Shown here: piece by piece, positions 46,444-59,083 of the stretch | How the letters are laid out: every line of letters starts with the position of its first letter | Numbering within the stretch: the first letter of the stretch is position 1 | From: Bolinopsis microptera | Taxonomy: Eukaryota; Ctenophora; Tentaculata; Lobata; Bolinopsidae | Direction: 5' to 3' | Assembly: GCF_026151205.1 (NCBI RefSeq) | Contig: NC_087082.1 | Location: forward strand, 7,695,908-7,759,907 | DNA length: 64,000 nucleotides | Notes under the pieces: generated by a model | The model's database searches: none | What the model was told of the DNA's origin: nothing | What the model saw: only the letters and a program-made list of their open reading frames with translations | Translations under genes and position numbers: made by a program

Positions 46444-47484
46444 TGATGACCCGCTGTACGCTGTCAGAGTTTTGCTGGTTCAAATTATCTACTTCTAATT
46501 AGACCAATCAGTCTGGCTAAGCTAAAAGTTATTAAACCTTTAAACTCGTGCAGGCGCCAGGCCCTTTCTACTTTGACTCAAATAAAAACAAAAGTAATAG
46601 TCGGCTCTCACCATCATTTCAGACAAATGTTGTTTTAAAAATAGCTCAGCAGTAACCATGGTAACTATGAGAGTCGGTGATATTGCACAAATTAAAAGAC
46701 AATCTTAAAATTACCACGTGCACCCTTTTTGTGTCAGGTTTATTACTGGTGCCCAGTACTCACAAATTCAAGCACAAATTTTCAGCATTCTGATTGGTTT
46801 GATCTAAAGTCTTGTTTGATAATTTATGTATAATCTTACAGTGGTTACATTGTAATGTAAATACTAAATTGGTATTTTGAAAATGGATTTTATGTCGAGA
46901 AAATCTTTGTTTGCGGTATTAAAATTTCTCTTTTTGTAAAATGAACTAGATTGTCCTGATTTTGGATTATATCTCTAATATACCAATCAGAATGCTGATA
47001 CTTAATTCACTCACCCCACAGTATTTCCTACGGGTGGAGATGCTCCTTTATAAACTTTATTTATAAATTCCAAAGTTAGGACAATCTTAGTCTTACGAGA
47101 CTTTTGTGATGTTTTTATTCGTTCGCTTTGTATCAAAATCGTTAAGAGCTGGAGCAAAACAGAAGTTTAATTGTTAATTGTACCCGACAAATTAATTTGA
47201 TTTATATCATAATTAACATGTTTCACTTTTAATGTACATGAATTCATTATATTGATATATTTCTCAGTATGTCCGTAAAATATACAATACGTTTTATTGG
47301 CTCTAAGTATCTAGATACTCTTAAAGCATCGCATCAAATTCCAAAATGGGATACATAAAATGTGAATTTTATGAATTCTTTACTCTATTATATTTATCAT
47401 AGAGGAGAAGTATTAATTCTCTTCTAATTATACCAACCCTTATCTTATCTCCTCACAATTTCTCCCAACCTCTTAAAACCCCAG

Positions 47485-47556
47485 GTTTATCAAGTAGCAA
47501 AGACTTTAAAGAAAAGACGAGCTGAGTTTGGAGTCAGAACCGAGATATTCAACTAA
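47485..47556 (+). CDS. candidate terminal exon, parent gene unknown
   Basis: Acceptor 'cttaaaaccccag' is followed by 24 codons ending in TAA (VYQVAKTLKKRRAEFG and onward to EIFN). AATAAA lies at 47697-47702, in the right place for a poly-A signal. It could be an alternative last exon of the MGRN1-like gene, since that gene has exons ending in phase 0, or the end of an unseen gene. No family recognised. Confidence 0.3.
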   Translation, partial: VYQVAKTLKKRRAEFGVRTEIFN

Positions 47557-48124
47557 CTAGATCTTTTATGGAATTTATTCTAGAAAAACGATACATGGCT
47601 GACTATATGAGCTGTGAAGTCAGATTAATTTAAATATTCAGTTGATTCATTTTCGAATTACTATTATATTTGATGCACGGACTAGTTGACAAATGAAATA
47701 AACAATGTAAAATACGAATTCCAACTTTCCTTTAAATTCAAAATGATTGTGACTGTACAGCTATAGTATATAGTGTGATTATTTCTGAGCACGTAATCGT
47801 ATTTATATAATATCTTAATCTAAAAGTGTAAATCTGAAACTTTAAAAATAAATAGATTTTTAAACATTTTTAATATGTCATGTTAATTATCTTTAACTAT
47901 CAGCATTCTTAAAATTAACATTGAAATTAATAATCATTAAATAGGGCTAATGAACATAAAAACAGGATCTAATTATGGTCCTAAAAATGAGCAATCTTCT
48001 CCTGTGCCGAACGGCTGAGTTAAGATAAGAACTCTTTCTCCTTAAAAATCAGCGTTCATTTGAAGCAATTAATCGGCGCTAAGAGGCGCTAAGAGTGTTA
48101 TTTTCTTAAAATATTACTCCAACA

Positions 48125-48248
48125 CAGTGGTGTAACGTTGCCCCCCTAGAAAATGTGTTTCTAGATCAAAACGCGCAGTTTTGCTAAATTTTCCCAAATT
48201 CAAACGTTGATTTGGCGCCCCCCTAAGATAGTATAGCGCCAAATTGAC
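48125..48248 (+). mobile_element. partial copy of the hAT-like MITE found at 58754
   Basis: It begins CAGTGGTGTAACGTTGCCCC and shares 'aaaacgcgcagttttgct' and 'gcgcccccctaaga' with the element at 58754-59083, in the same order. The right terminal repeat is missing. Confidence 0.65.
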
Positions 48249-48838
48249 AGATCTTAATTGGTTCTGTACTTTTGAGTATTCTAGTGATGTTAGTATTGTT
48301 ACTTAAAGTAACATCGTTACTTAAAGTTTGTGTGTTTAATACCTATTCTTTATCGTGATTTTAGATGTCGTTTTTATGGTCTTTAAGCAAACAGAGATAA
48401 AAATATTCTGTCTTTGAGTTTAAGTGTAATGAATATAACACATGAATGATAATATTTTACTTTAAGTGATTTTTATTGAAACCGAAATGGATTCAGTTTT
48501 CTTTCTACCAGGTAATGGCAGAGCTAGAAGTAGATCTGTATCTATGTGGGTGTATGGAATTGGAATCAATAAATTAAAGGGAAATAACCAATAATTAAAA
48601 TGGAGTTTTGAAAACTTAAAATTAAAATAGTGAATAAAGAATAGCAGCTTTACATTCAGTTCACAGCACATCTCTACAATAGTATTCATAAATTTATAGA
48701 TTCGAGCATTAGATAAGAAAGATTTTCATCTATCATCAAAGAAACAAAAATCAGTTAAGATTTACAATGAATTTTTAGCTATATTAGCTAGCACATAGTA
48801 GCTAGCTATGAGCTAGCTAGCTAGTAGCTATATGTTCA

Positions 48839-51800
48839 TCAAAACTGGGCTATATCATCTGGACTGATCCTGACTGTGTCACTATTTACATGAAGCGTAA
48901 CTCTCTGCTCCCCGGCCGCTCTGTTGATCTGACCAGCTGTCCTGTTTTCAACTACAACCCACTCGTCGGTATTTAAATCTAGTGGTCCTTCTCCCTCGTC
49001 AGTATCCTGAGGAGCATTACATTTTACTAAACTGGGACACTCCGACAGTGTCAAGTGTATAGGTGACAATTAAATTGCGCGAACTGTTCGGAGAAATTGC
49101 TAAGAAAAGTGGAAAATCATATTGTAAGAACCGCCCCGAACTAATATAATATTAATGGTAATACTAATACTAATAATATAATCCTTTTTAATTATATATT
49201 TTAAACAACTCCCCTCCATTGGAGGGCCTCCAGGTTATAAAATTAAAAATATGTAATGCAACTTTAGCGTATAGATAATAATTGATTTCGTCATCGGATT
49301 AACTCGTATGATAAACTTGGATTAACTCGTATGATAAACTTGGAACTACTGTAGATTTTACTCCTTCAAGCGGAGACGAAGCTAGGAGCTTCAGAACCAT
49401 TGATATAACCTTTGCTTGCTGGATCGAGGCAATCAAGTAAAGGACTATAATATCGGAGTGTCACGAACTGCGCCAATACTGGCGCCAGGATTCGTCAGTG
49501 GAAATTCTTAATTCTGAGATTTCCAGCACCAAAATTTCCAGCACCAAAATTTCATTGTTAACAACACGTTGGTTTTGTTTGTCGCGTTGATTATTTAAAC
49601 TTAAAGTGTAATTAAGGTGGAACTTCTTTACAACTACACAAGCTTGGCAGGATCATATCCGTTAATTCCAATTGACCAAAATGCAAAATGTAAGTCCCAT
49701 CGCCGATCTTAAAAAGACAAATAAACCAAACACTAACCATGAGGTTCAGGTCAACTTCTTCAGCTGTTCCCAGTATATGATTATCCTCTGTCTCAGCTGG
49801 TACGTCACAAAACGTGTAGTCTGAAGGTTTAACTCCTAGTTCCTTGTCTCGATCCTCACACATTATCTTATCTAGCTCCAGCTGGCCAATCAGGCTTTGG
49901 TTAATAAAATAAGTATAACAACTTTTAAAAAACCTCATCAATCCTATAATTTTTCAAGAGTTCTGAAAAATTAGTTGAATTATTTTAGTCAAAAATATAA
50001 GGGCTCTTTTAAATAAACTGTTAATGTTATTAAAAACGATCTAGGCCTAGGTTCGAGAATGTAAAGCACGTTCCAAATATATGGAGATGATACCTTAATC
50101 TCATTGAACTCGCCCCTAGCCTGAGGGTTGTGGTCCCAGCACCTCAGCGCCATCTCCCAGACTGTGTCGCTACAGCATGGCGGCTGTTTCATCCTCATCC
50201 CGGACAGTAAGTTGTCGAGCACGTGGTGATCTGGCCACCCTGGGTAGGGTATTCCTCCCTGAATACCAGGTCGTCACTTACCGAGGGTTTAAAACCAGTT
50301 TTGAGTTTTGTTTAGAGAAAGTTATCATTCGAATATTTCTATTTCAAGTTGAAATGGTTTGTAAATTCTCCGTTATATGGTAGTATAACTATAATAGAGG
50401 TGGCAAAACTACAGCTTCCCACTATTTGATAAAGCCATTCTTACCAGTGTAAAGACTTCCCACATGAGCACTCCATAGGACCAAACATCGCTAAACTTTG
50501 ACCATTTCTTAGGATCTTGCTTGATCTGGAATATGAAAATGTATCATCTGTCATCATTGCTGGTTTTTAAATTTAGTATTTGCGAGTGAGTTGAACATCC
50601 TATTCCTAAACAAGATATACTAATTATACTACTACTATAGAAGCTGGAAGAAGCTACCTCGGGAGCTGTCCACCTGAGCCTGAACATCCTCTGTCGGTCT
50701 GTAACACTGTCCCCCGAGCACATGTACTTTCCATTGTAAAGCATCCTGCTCTGCCCGAAATCACAAATTTTAACTGTCAGCTTTCCGTCAGGTTCCTCTT
50801 TTAGCAGTACGTTATCAGCCGCTAGATCTCTGTGTATCAGCTCTATGCTGTGTAGGAAGTCCATTCCAGAGGAAACCTGACGCAACAATATGGTGATTAT
50901 AAACGTTCATTCAAAATGCAAAACAACATTGAAAACAACATTCAGTCGGGTCAAAATGAAATATTAAAGGATTGAGAGAGAACTAAATGAGGTTAAGAGG
51001 GAATTTTTAAATGAATAACTTGACCTGCCGGCAGAAGTTCAGAAGGTCTGCTGTAGTTAGAACAGTGTCTTTAAACCTATCCATACTGGGCTCGAGTCGG
51101 GACATTTTACCGTGCACACTGTCGTTATACGAACTGGTGTTTCCTTGAGCTCCCCTTGATAGTACTCTCGGTCTGGGGACAAGCAGTTTGGGATTAGATA
51201 AGCGGTCCTGTACAGGGTTAGAGATAAGATAAGAGGTCCTGTACAGGGTTAGAGATAAAAAGCGGTCCTGTACAGGGTTAGAGATAAGATAAGCGGTCAT
51301 GTACAGGCCTAGTACAGGGTTAGAGCGGTCCTGTACAGGGGTAGAGATAAGATAAGCGGTCCTGTACAGGGTTAGAGATAAGGTAAGCGGTCCTGTACAG
51401 GGTTAGAGATAAGATAAGCGGTCCTGTACAGGGTTAGAGATAAGATAAGCGGTCCTGTACAGGGGTAGAGATAAGATTAGAGGTCCTGTACAGGGTTAGA
51501 GCGGTCCTGTACAGGGGTAGAGATAAGATAAGCGGTCCTGTACAGGGTTAGAGATAAGATAAGCGGTCCTGTACAGGGGTAGAGATAAGATAAGCGGTCC
51601 TGTACAGGGGTAGAGATAAGATTAGAGGTCCTGTACAGGGTTAGAGCGGTCCTGTACAGGGGTAGAGATAAGATAAGCGGTCCTGTACAGGGTTAGAGAT
51701 AAGATAAGCGGTCCTGTACAGGGTTAGAGATAAGATAAGCGGTCCTGTACAGGGTTAGAGATAAGATAAGCGGTCCTGTATAGGGTTAGAGATAAGATAA

Positions 51801-54800
51801 GCGGTCCTGTACAGGGTTAGAGATAAGATTAGAGGTCCTGTACAGGGGTAGAGATAAGATAAGAGGTCCTGTACAGGGTTAGAGCGGTCCTGTACAGGGG
51901 TAGAGATAAGATAAGCGGTCCTGTACAGGGTTAGAGATAAGATAAGCGGTCCTGTACAGGGTTAGAGATAAGATAAGCGGTCCTGTACAGGGTTAGAGAT
52001 AAGATAAGCGGTCCTGTATAGGGTTAGAGATAAGATAAGCGGTCCTGTACAGGGTTAGAGATAAGATTAGAGGTCCTGTACAGGGGTAGAGATAAGATAA
52101 GCGGTCCTGTACAGGGTTGGAGATAAGATAAGCGGTCCTGTACAGGGTTAGAGATAAGATAAGCGGTCCTGTACAGGGGTAGAGATAAGATAAGCGGTCA
52201 TGTACAGGGTTAGAGATAAGATAAGCGGTCCTGTACAGGGGTAGAGATAAGATAAGAGGTCCTGTACAGGGTTAGAGCGGTCCTGTACAGGGGTAGAGAT
52301 AAGATAAGCGGTCCTGTACAGGGTTAGAGATAAGATAAGCGGTCCTGTACAGGGGTAGAGATAAGATAAGTGGTCCTGTACAGGGTTAGAGATAAGATAA
52401 GCGGTCCTGTACAGGGTTAGAGATAAGATAAGCGGTCCTGTACAGGGTTAGAGATAAGATAAGCGGTCCTGTACAGGGTTAGAGATAAGATAAGCGGTCC
52501 TGTACAGGGTTAGAGATAAGATAAGCGGTCCTGTACAGGGTTAGAGATAAGATAAGCGGTCCTGTACAGGGGTATAGATAAGATTAGAGGTCCTGTACAG
52601 GGTTAGAGCGGTCCTGTACAGGGGTAGAGATAAGATAAGCGGTCATGTACAGGGTTAGAGATAAGATAAGCGGTCCTGTACAGGGGTAGAGATAAGATAA
52701 GAGGTCCTGTACAGGGTTAGAGCGGTCCTGTACAGGGGTAGAGATAAGATAAGCGGTCCTGTACAGGGTTAGAGATAAGATAAGCGGTCCTGTACAGGGG
52801 TAGAGATAAGATAAGCGGTCCTGTACAGGGTTAGAGATAAGATAAGCGGTCCTGTACAGGGTTAGAGATAAGATAAGCGGTCCTGTACAGGGTTAGAGAT
52901 AAGGTAAGCGGTCCTGTACAGGGTTAGAGATAAGATAAGCGGTCCTGTACAGGGTTAGAGATAAGATAAGCGGTCCTGTACAGGGTTAGAGATAAGATAA
53001 GCGGTCCTGTACAGGGGTATAGATAAGATTAGAGGTCCTGTACAGGGTTAGAGCGGTCCTGTACAGGGGTAGAGATAAGATAAGCGGTCCTGTACAGGGT
53101 TAGAGATAAGATAAGCGGTCCTGTACAGGGGTAGAGATAAGATAAGCGGTCCTGTACAGGGGTAGAGATAAGATTAGAGGTCCTGTACAGGGTTAGAGCG
53201 GTCCTGTACAGGGGTAGAGATAAGATAAGCGGTCCTGTAGAGGGTTAGAGATAAGATAAGCAGTCCTGTACAGGGTTAGAGATAAGATAAGCGGTCCTGT
53301 ACAGGGTTAGAGATAAGATAAGCGGTCCTGTATAGGGTTAGAGATAAGATAAGCGGTCCTGTACAGGGTTAGAGATAAGATTAGAGGTCCTGTACAGGGG
53401 TAGAGATAAGATAAGAGGTCCTGTACAGGGTTAGAGCGGTCCTGTACAGGGGTAGAGATAAGATAAGCGGTCCTGTACAGGGTTAGAGATAAGATAAGCG
53501 GTCCTGTACAGGGGTAGAGATAAGATAAGCGGTCCTGTACAGGGTTAGAGATAAGATAAGCGGTCCTGTACAGGGTTAGAGATAAGATAAGCGGTCCTGT
53601 ACAGGGTTAGAGATAAGATAAGCGGTCCTGTATAGGGTTAGAGATAAGATAAGCGGTCCTGTACAGGGTTAGAGATAAGATTAGAGGTCCTGTACAGGGG
53701 TAGAGATAAGATAAGCGGTCCTGTACAGGGTTGGAGATAAGATAAGCGGTCCTGTACAGGGTTAGAGATAAGATAAGCGGTCCTGTACAGGGTTGGAGAT
53801 AAGATAAGTGATCCTGTACAGGGTTAGAGATAGGATAAGCGGTCCTGTACAGGGTTAGAGATAAGATAAGAGGTTCTGTACAGGGGTAGAGATAAGAATA
53901 AAGTAAGACACTACAATTACATCTTGATTGTATCTACTTATCTAGTAGATAATCTACCTGTTGTGAACTAGAGAGAGAGTATTTTCAGCACCAGATTGGC
54001 TCACTAAGGTACTCTCTGTTCTGTCTCCTCTCTCACGGCCTCTGTTCTCTGCTCCTGATCTTGTCAAACTTTTACTCTTGCGCGCAGGTTCTTCTTTTGC
54101 ACGTGCAAGGTTCTTTACTCGGTCTTGTTTTGAGATACTGTTCTTGTGATCTTCAATACTCAACACTGTACCGATCTGTACCTCTTCAGGTGAAAGAGTC
54201 TTGTTCTCGATCTGAAAATGAACAATGTTTTGGCAACTACAGCTAATACTTATACTATGTACTATACAGCTTAATATCATAGTAATTATTACCTAATGAC
54301 CTGGAAATTTATGAAAAATGTCCCTATTCACAACTTTACCAAACCCAAAATTGGTGACTGAGTGAGATGAAATAAAGGTTTAAGGAAGTAGTGTACCTGT
54401 ATCCTGAGTCTCCGGAGGTAGCGAGTGAGGTTTGTGACACACAGCTCAAGCACTAGAATGTACGGAGGTGCATCTACCACATACCCATACATTCTTAGCA
54501 CGTGCTCACCCAGCTCCCGCCCCGAACCTTGGATCTGCTTCATTATGTGGATCTCTGCTTTCATCGCTTTCTTAGCATCTGCAAAACTTTGGGTTCTCAA
54601 AAGTATCAAACATCTTGTTTATTCCACGCTTCAATTAAAAACAAAAACACAAAATAACAAGCCTGACAGATTCGCCGAAGTTCGGAGTTTACCCAAAACT
54701 GTTCCAAATAACACGTACCTTTAATATTTTCTTCGGTTTCTGCTAGATGTTCTTCTTTATCCACCTTAGTCTTGAGTATTTTTAAAGCCACATCGTACTG

Positions 54801-57800
54801 CTTAGTAAGCTCATCTTTCTCATGCAGCTTTACTTTTAGTTTCCCTCCTAGGATGTACCCAAAGTTCCCTCTGTCCAAGTAACTAAGGGTTTTGAAATGT
54901 TGATAATTTATTTAATTTCATTATGATAATTTAGGACTACGAGGGTTTCAAGGGTCATGCAGGTAAAACTTAAGGTTAAAAAAGTAAAACTCAAAGTTGA
55001 AAGAGGTCATTCACAAACCCAAAAGAAATGGATATTTATTTGCTACGATAAAATATCAATCATTTAGAACAGAACACCCTTACAGTTAGGGGTCGTTCAC
55101 ATATTACGTAATCAGCCGAGGGGGGAGGGGGGTTTCCAAATGCTTACGGTTGATTACGGGGGGGGGGGGGGGGGGGGGGGGGTTTCGGTCGTTGATTACG
55201 TAATCAACATTTTCTTTTTTACCCTCTAGAATAATAACAATTTAATTCGAATTCCACTCAATTTCACTCTGATAGTGATAAAATTTAGAAATTGATCGAA
55301 TATCCGGCTATAATAGTAAGTAGTTTAGAAGGTGCTTGGCCGGATATCATAACAATGATTTCGGCTCATCATGATAGCATGATCAGGGTAGCATGAAACG
55401 TAGAGAAAAGTGTTTTCTAGGAAAAAAGTCAACGGGGGGGGGGGGGGGGGGGGGGGGGTCAGGCCATGATTACGTAATTAATTGATGTCAGGAGGGGGGG
55501 TCTTGATTACGGAAGGGGGGAGGGGGGTAAAAATTGCTAAAATATTGATTACGTAATATGTGAACGACCCCTTACTTAAAAAACACGTTAATAATCTCAA
55601 AAGATAAAACACATTCTATGATCCACCTCTCTTTTGAAATAGCATCCCTGGAGAGCTCTCCTCCAAGTCCCTGTCCGTCCCAGGGTATGTTAGCTTCTTT
55701 AGCAACCAGCACATTCCCACACTTGAACCTGAGTGTGGGCAACTTTTAAGTTTCTGGTCCCAAAAATCTTCGGAAGAGGTCATTTAATTGTGTGAACCAT
55801 CGAGTTTAATTGTGTGCATCATAATTTGCGTTTTTCCTCGCTAGCTGGAAATTAACTAACTTCCAGAGGGTAATCGCACCAACGACAACAATAAGAACTA
55901 GCGCAAAGCCAGAAATAGAGGGAATGATTATTGTAAGCAGGGGGAGAGGGGTGGAGCACTTCTTGATATCACGTGGTGTGACACGTTCGTAGAACCCATC
56001 ACATGGCAGTTCTTTCTGAGGTAGACATTAAAAAGTTAGTTAGACACTGCGAATTTAGTTCACCGTCACGCGAAGCCCAAAAAAGGGCATATTTAACATC
56101 TTTCGCTCTAAGATAACTTCATTAAATATGCGAGTTGAGAATACAAAATATGTGCGATAAACCTTGCAGACACTATTGTCAGTAGTGCTGTTGTAAAAGT
56201 AGATCAGATAGTTCCGAGCCTCAGTGAGATTTTTCAGCAATTTGTTGTCCTCGTCCCAGACACAACCCACACCCTTGTCACTACAACACGGCTGGTTTAT
56301 TGTCCCACCTTCTTCAACACTCATAAAACATGCCCTTATATGGATATGGATATCTGCTCTGTAAGCTACCTCCACCTGACTTGTGGTCCTGTGTCTTCTA
56401 CTACACTCCAGTTGCAAGCCTATTGGTTTAGTGTGGTCCACCCAGGGGAAGTATTTGCAGGTATTCCTAGGTTTTATAGATAGTTCTACCTCTACCAGTA
56501 CCTCGTCCCCTGACTTATTGTCTACATATAATACTGAAGGGCGGGGTTTGTGGGCCAGGGATTCCTGAACATTTATTGTCATCAGTTATACAAAAACATC
56601 AGCAATATTTTAACATGTACTTTTATCATCTCGAGTTGAGATTGTGGCACTGGTAAAACTAAAATAGTGCACAACCAACTAGAGAAACTAGTGATAATTA
56701 TTACTAGTACTACTATACTACTAAAGAAACTAGTGATAATTAGTACTACTATACTACTAGAGAAACTAGTTGGACCTACTTTGAAGAGGTATCCCATACC
56801 AAACCCGCGGTAAACACAATAAAACACTTCTTGTATAATATCAGTACCATAGCAGGACGTGTAGACACTCTCCGACCCTTCAATAACCTCCCCTCCCCTC
56901 ACTCCAATATCATTGTTGTTAATCTTCCTAGTTCCTTCCCTCTGGTACGTCTCATTAGTAGTATCGTAGAACCAAGTGATGTCTACATTGTACGACACTC
57001 TGCCAGTCAAGGTCGTGTCTATCCAGGAAGCTGGTAATGGGTAAGGGAGGAAAGTTACATTGCTCACTTTCCTGCTATCTACCACAGTGTATCCTGAATA
57101 AGAGTGGGGTAAATGAAAAGTAGCTTTGTTAAAAGATGCAATGATATAACTGATTCTAAGTTGACATGTGTTAATTGTCAACATTTTCTAGGGTTGTAAT
57201 TGTAATTATCTAGTAGATTTCAATTCATTACACTTGCCTGTACGATCGAATGAGACGCTTCCAATCCATAGCCCTGTAGAGACACAACAGGAGTTTGAAA
57301 ATAGTGAAATGACATCTACTTGATATTGAAACCAAGGATAGAGACCGGTGAAAGTGGTGTTCAGATCAAATGAAAAGTCGTAGGTCAAGTTCTGTCCAGT
57401 TTCTTTGTTTATTTGCTTGATCAGGATCACGTGTGATTCGACTTTTAGTGCTAATTTGGCGCTGAAGGGTTGCGGAATGGAGTTTTAAAGTTCTGCATTG
57501 CAAATCCAAACTTGGTTTTACAACCAAGATCCCTTCAATAAATATATATAATATATATGTACAATATACAAAAGAAATAGAAATAGCGACCAGTTAGCTG
57601 ATAGCTCTAGTTGTAATAATATTACAGCTTCAATACTACCAGTACCATAAATTAAACTGAGTAAATAACAACAGTGCACCAGGTCACCAACCTAACGCGT
57701 AAAGAAGCTGTTCCCGGCTGGAGCTCCTTCACATCAACAACAGGTCCTGCAGAACACTCCTTCTCACAAGAACCAACAGTAAAGTTAGTAAAACTCTGAC

Positions 57801-57912
57801 AGGTGTCCAGACAGAGGTCATCACCAGGGTTACAGAACAAGTGACAGTTGTATAGAGAACAGGCCCGGGGTAGAGAGCATTGTTCCAGACAGGTTCCTAG
57901 AGACTTGGAGTA
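48839..57912 (-). CDS. split receptor tyrosine kinase with FN3-like ectodomain (5' exons not all found)
   Basis: Minus-strand exons in phase: 57692-57912, 57238-57461, 56780-57093, 56163-56564, 55861-56015, 55627-55728, 54719-54882, 54397-54578, 53958-54211, 51025-51172, 50658-50876, 50445-50525, 50094-50258, 49738-49881; about 925 residues. The ectodomain has a Cys-rich module (57692-57912) and FN3-like and N-glycosylated segments. The membrane helix is PLLTIIIPSISGFALVLIVV in exon 55861. Kinase motifs: RGNFG loop (first Gly of GxGxxG is Asp), VALKIL lysine, HRDLAADN, DFG, RWTAPE and SDVWSYGVLMWEVFTL. Exons 53958 and 51025 form a ~115-residue basic/Ser-rich kinase insert, as in split-kinase receptors (PDGFR/VEGFR/FGFR/RET types). 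The subfamily is not clear. The tail after 49738 is uncertain: 48839 to about 49040 (stop at 48839) or 49612-49710. A GC-AG intron follows exon 57238-57461. Catalytic residues are all present. Confidence 0.9.
51183..53895. repeat. 31-bp minisatellite, about 90 units, filling a receptor-kinase intron
   Basis: Unit built on 'cggtcctgtacagggttaga' plus 'gataagataag' (31 bp), with a recurrent 20-bp short form. Variants (gggg/gggt, cggt/aggt, tacagg/tatagg) recur in blocks, so higher-order repeats several units long are present. It occupies nearly all of intron 51173-53957, inside the kinase-insert coding region. Confidence 0.97.
55089..55571. mobile_element. 483-bp MITE, PIF/Harbinger-like, with poly-G tracts
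   Basis: Perfect terminal inverted repeats GGGGTCGTTCACATATTACG.. / ..CGTAATATGTGAACGACCCC, flanked by TTA on both sides (55086-55088 and 55572-55574), as expected for PIF/Harbinger-type insertions. Inside are two long G runs, each next to 'gattacg' or 'caacg'. No transposase. It lies between two receptor-kinase exons. Confidence 0.85.
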
Positions 57913-58753
57913 CTGCGGAGGGTTTATTATTTGTGGGCAGGATAAGATCCAACAAGAAAATATTATTATTAGCCAAGGAAATAGAATTAAAGTAGATATG
58001 TGGGAAATATTTTTATCATAGTGGAGTTATAGTGGCCGAATTAGGGATTGGATCTGTTGCAGATAATAAGGCGATATACCAACCATGTGTAGCCCATATA
58101 AAAACCACTTGTAGCCCAAATAAGGGGATATAACAACCAAAAATTTCCACCGCTTAGAATTGTTATTGAGAAATAGGCCAGTGATTATTTTAAACTAATA
58201 CCTTTGTAGCACATAATCTTCTACAAGAAGCCCTTCTTATCGCAAAATCCCGGTCGTCATTTGAGTGAACACAGTGTAGTAGTGTGAGCAGATAAAACAA
58301 AAATAGCCGTCTTTTCATTCGTTAAATTACCAAAAATCTATCAGCAACCACCATACTCTGGCAAATTTATAACAATATTCAGATTAAAATCCAAAAACTC
58401 GAAATCAGGCGAGGAATATCATGAGAAAAGGAGTCTAGTGTGCGATATGACGGAATAAGTCTCATGTGCCGCGTAATCTTTGAAATTCTACACCTTCAGG
58501 TATAAGCGTGTTATAAATTATAAAGTTTACAGAGCGAATTTGACTGTCCTCTTTGGTCTTGGAGGGGCTAGATCCAACACTGATCCGGGGTCCGGCGTGA
58601 CCCACTGATCCGGGTTTCGTTTCTTCTCACGTGCGAGAATTACTGACTGTTATAAATGTATATTACTTCTTATTGGAGAAGGGTTTTACAGTGTAGATGA
58701 TAGATCAATAGAAATTAGTTAGCGAGGAGGCACCTAATTAGGAGCACCCAGAG
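57913..58753. other. no exon recognised
   Basis: Upstream of the receptor Cys-rich exon. It holds one copy of a short sequence ('gagaagggttttacagtg ... aatagaaattagtt') that recurs at 59090-59150, on the other side of the MITE. Confidence 0.45.
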
Positions 58754-59083
58754 CAGTGGCGTAACGTTGCCTGTTGGCGCCCCCACCCCGCCGAAAATGC
58801 GCCCCCTCCCTTTTGGCGCCCCCTCCCTTTTGGCGCCCCCTCCCTTTTGGCGCCCCTCCCTAAAATTGAACAAATTAGATGATTTTAGAGGATACGCCGC
58901 GCCAATAAAATCTCTAAAAAAGTATGTTTTTAGAGCAAAACGCGCAGTTTTGCTACTACCTCAGTTAAGTTTTTCAAAATTGTCCCACATCAAACGACGA
59001 TTTTGCGCCCCCCTAAGATGGCACACCCCCCCCCCCCCCCCCAGCACAGCGGGGTCAGCGGGGCCCTTCGCGTTACGCCACTG
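58754..59083. mobile_element. 330-bp hAT-like MITE
   Basis: Ends are CAGTGGCGTAACG and its inverse CGTTACGCCACTG. The flanking 8-mers acccagag and acatagag match at six of eight positions, consistent with a decayed 8-bp hAT duplication. The interior has 'cctcccttttggcgcccc' repeats and a long C run. A related fragment is at 48125-48248. Confidence 0.75.

Larger units (their letters stand above)
46444..48838. other. AT-rich intergenic stretch
   Basis: Apart from the candidate exon at 47485 and the MITE fragment at 48125, no gene or repeat was recognised. Confidence 0.5.

Noticed and set aside
56621..56649. 29-bp micro-exon of the receptor kinase
   Set aside because: I first thought it was needed to fix the phase after exon 56780-57093. 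Rereading the donor as TTCAAA/GTAGGT gives phase 0, so the exons join directly.
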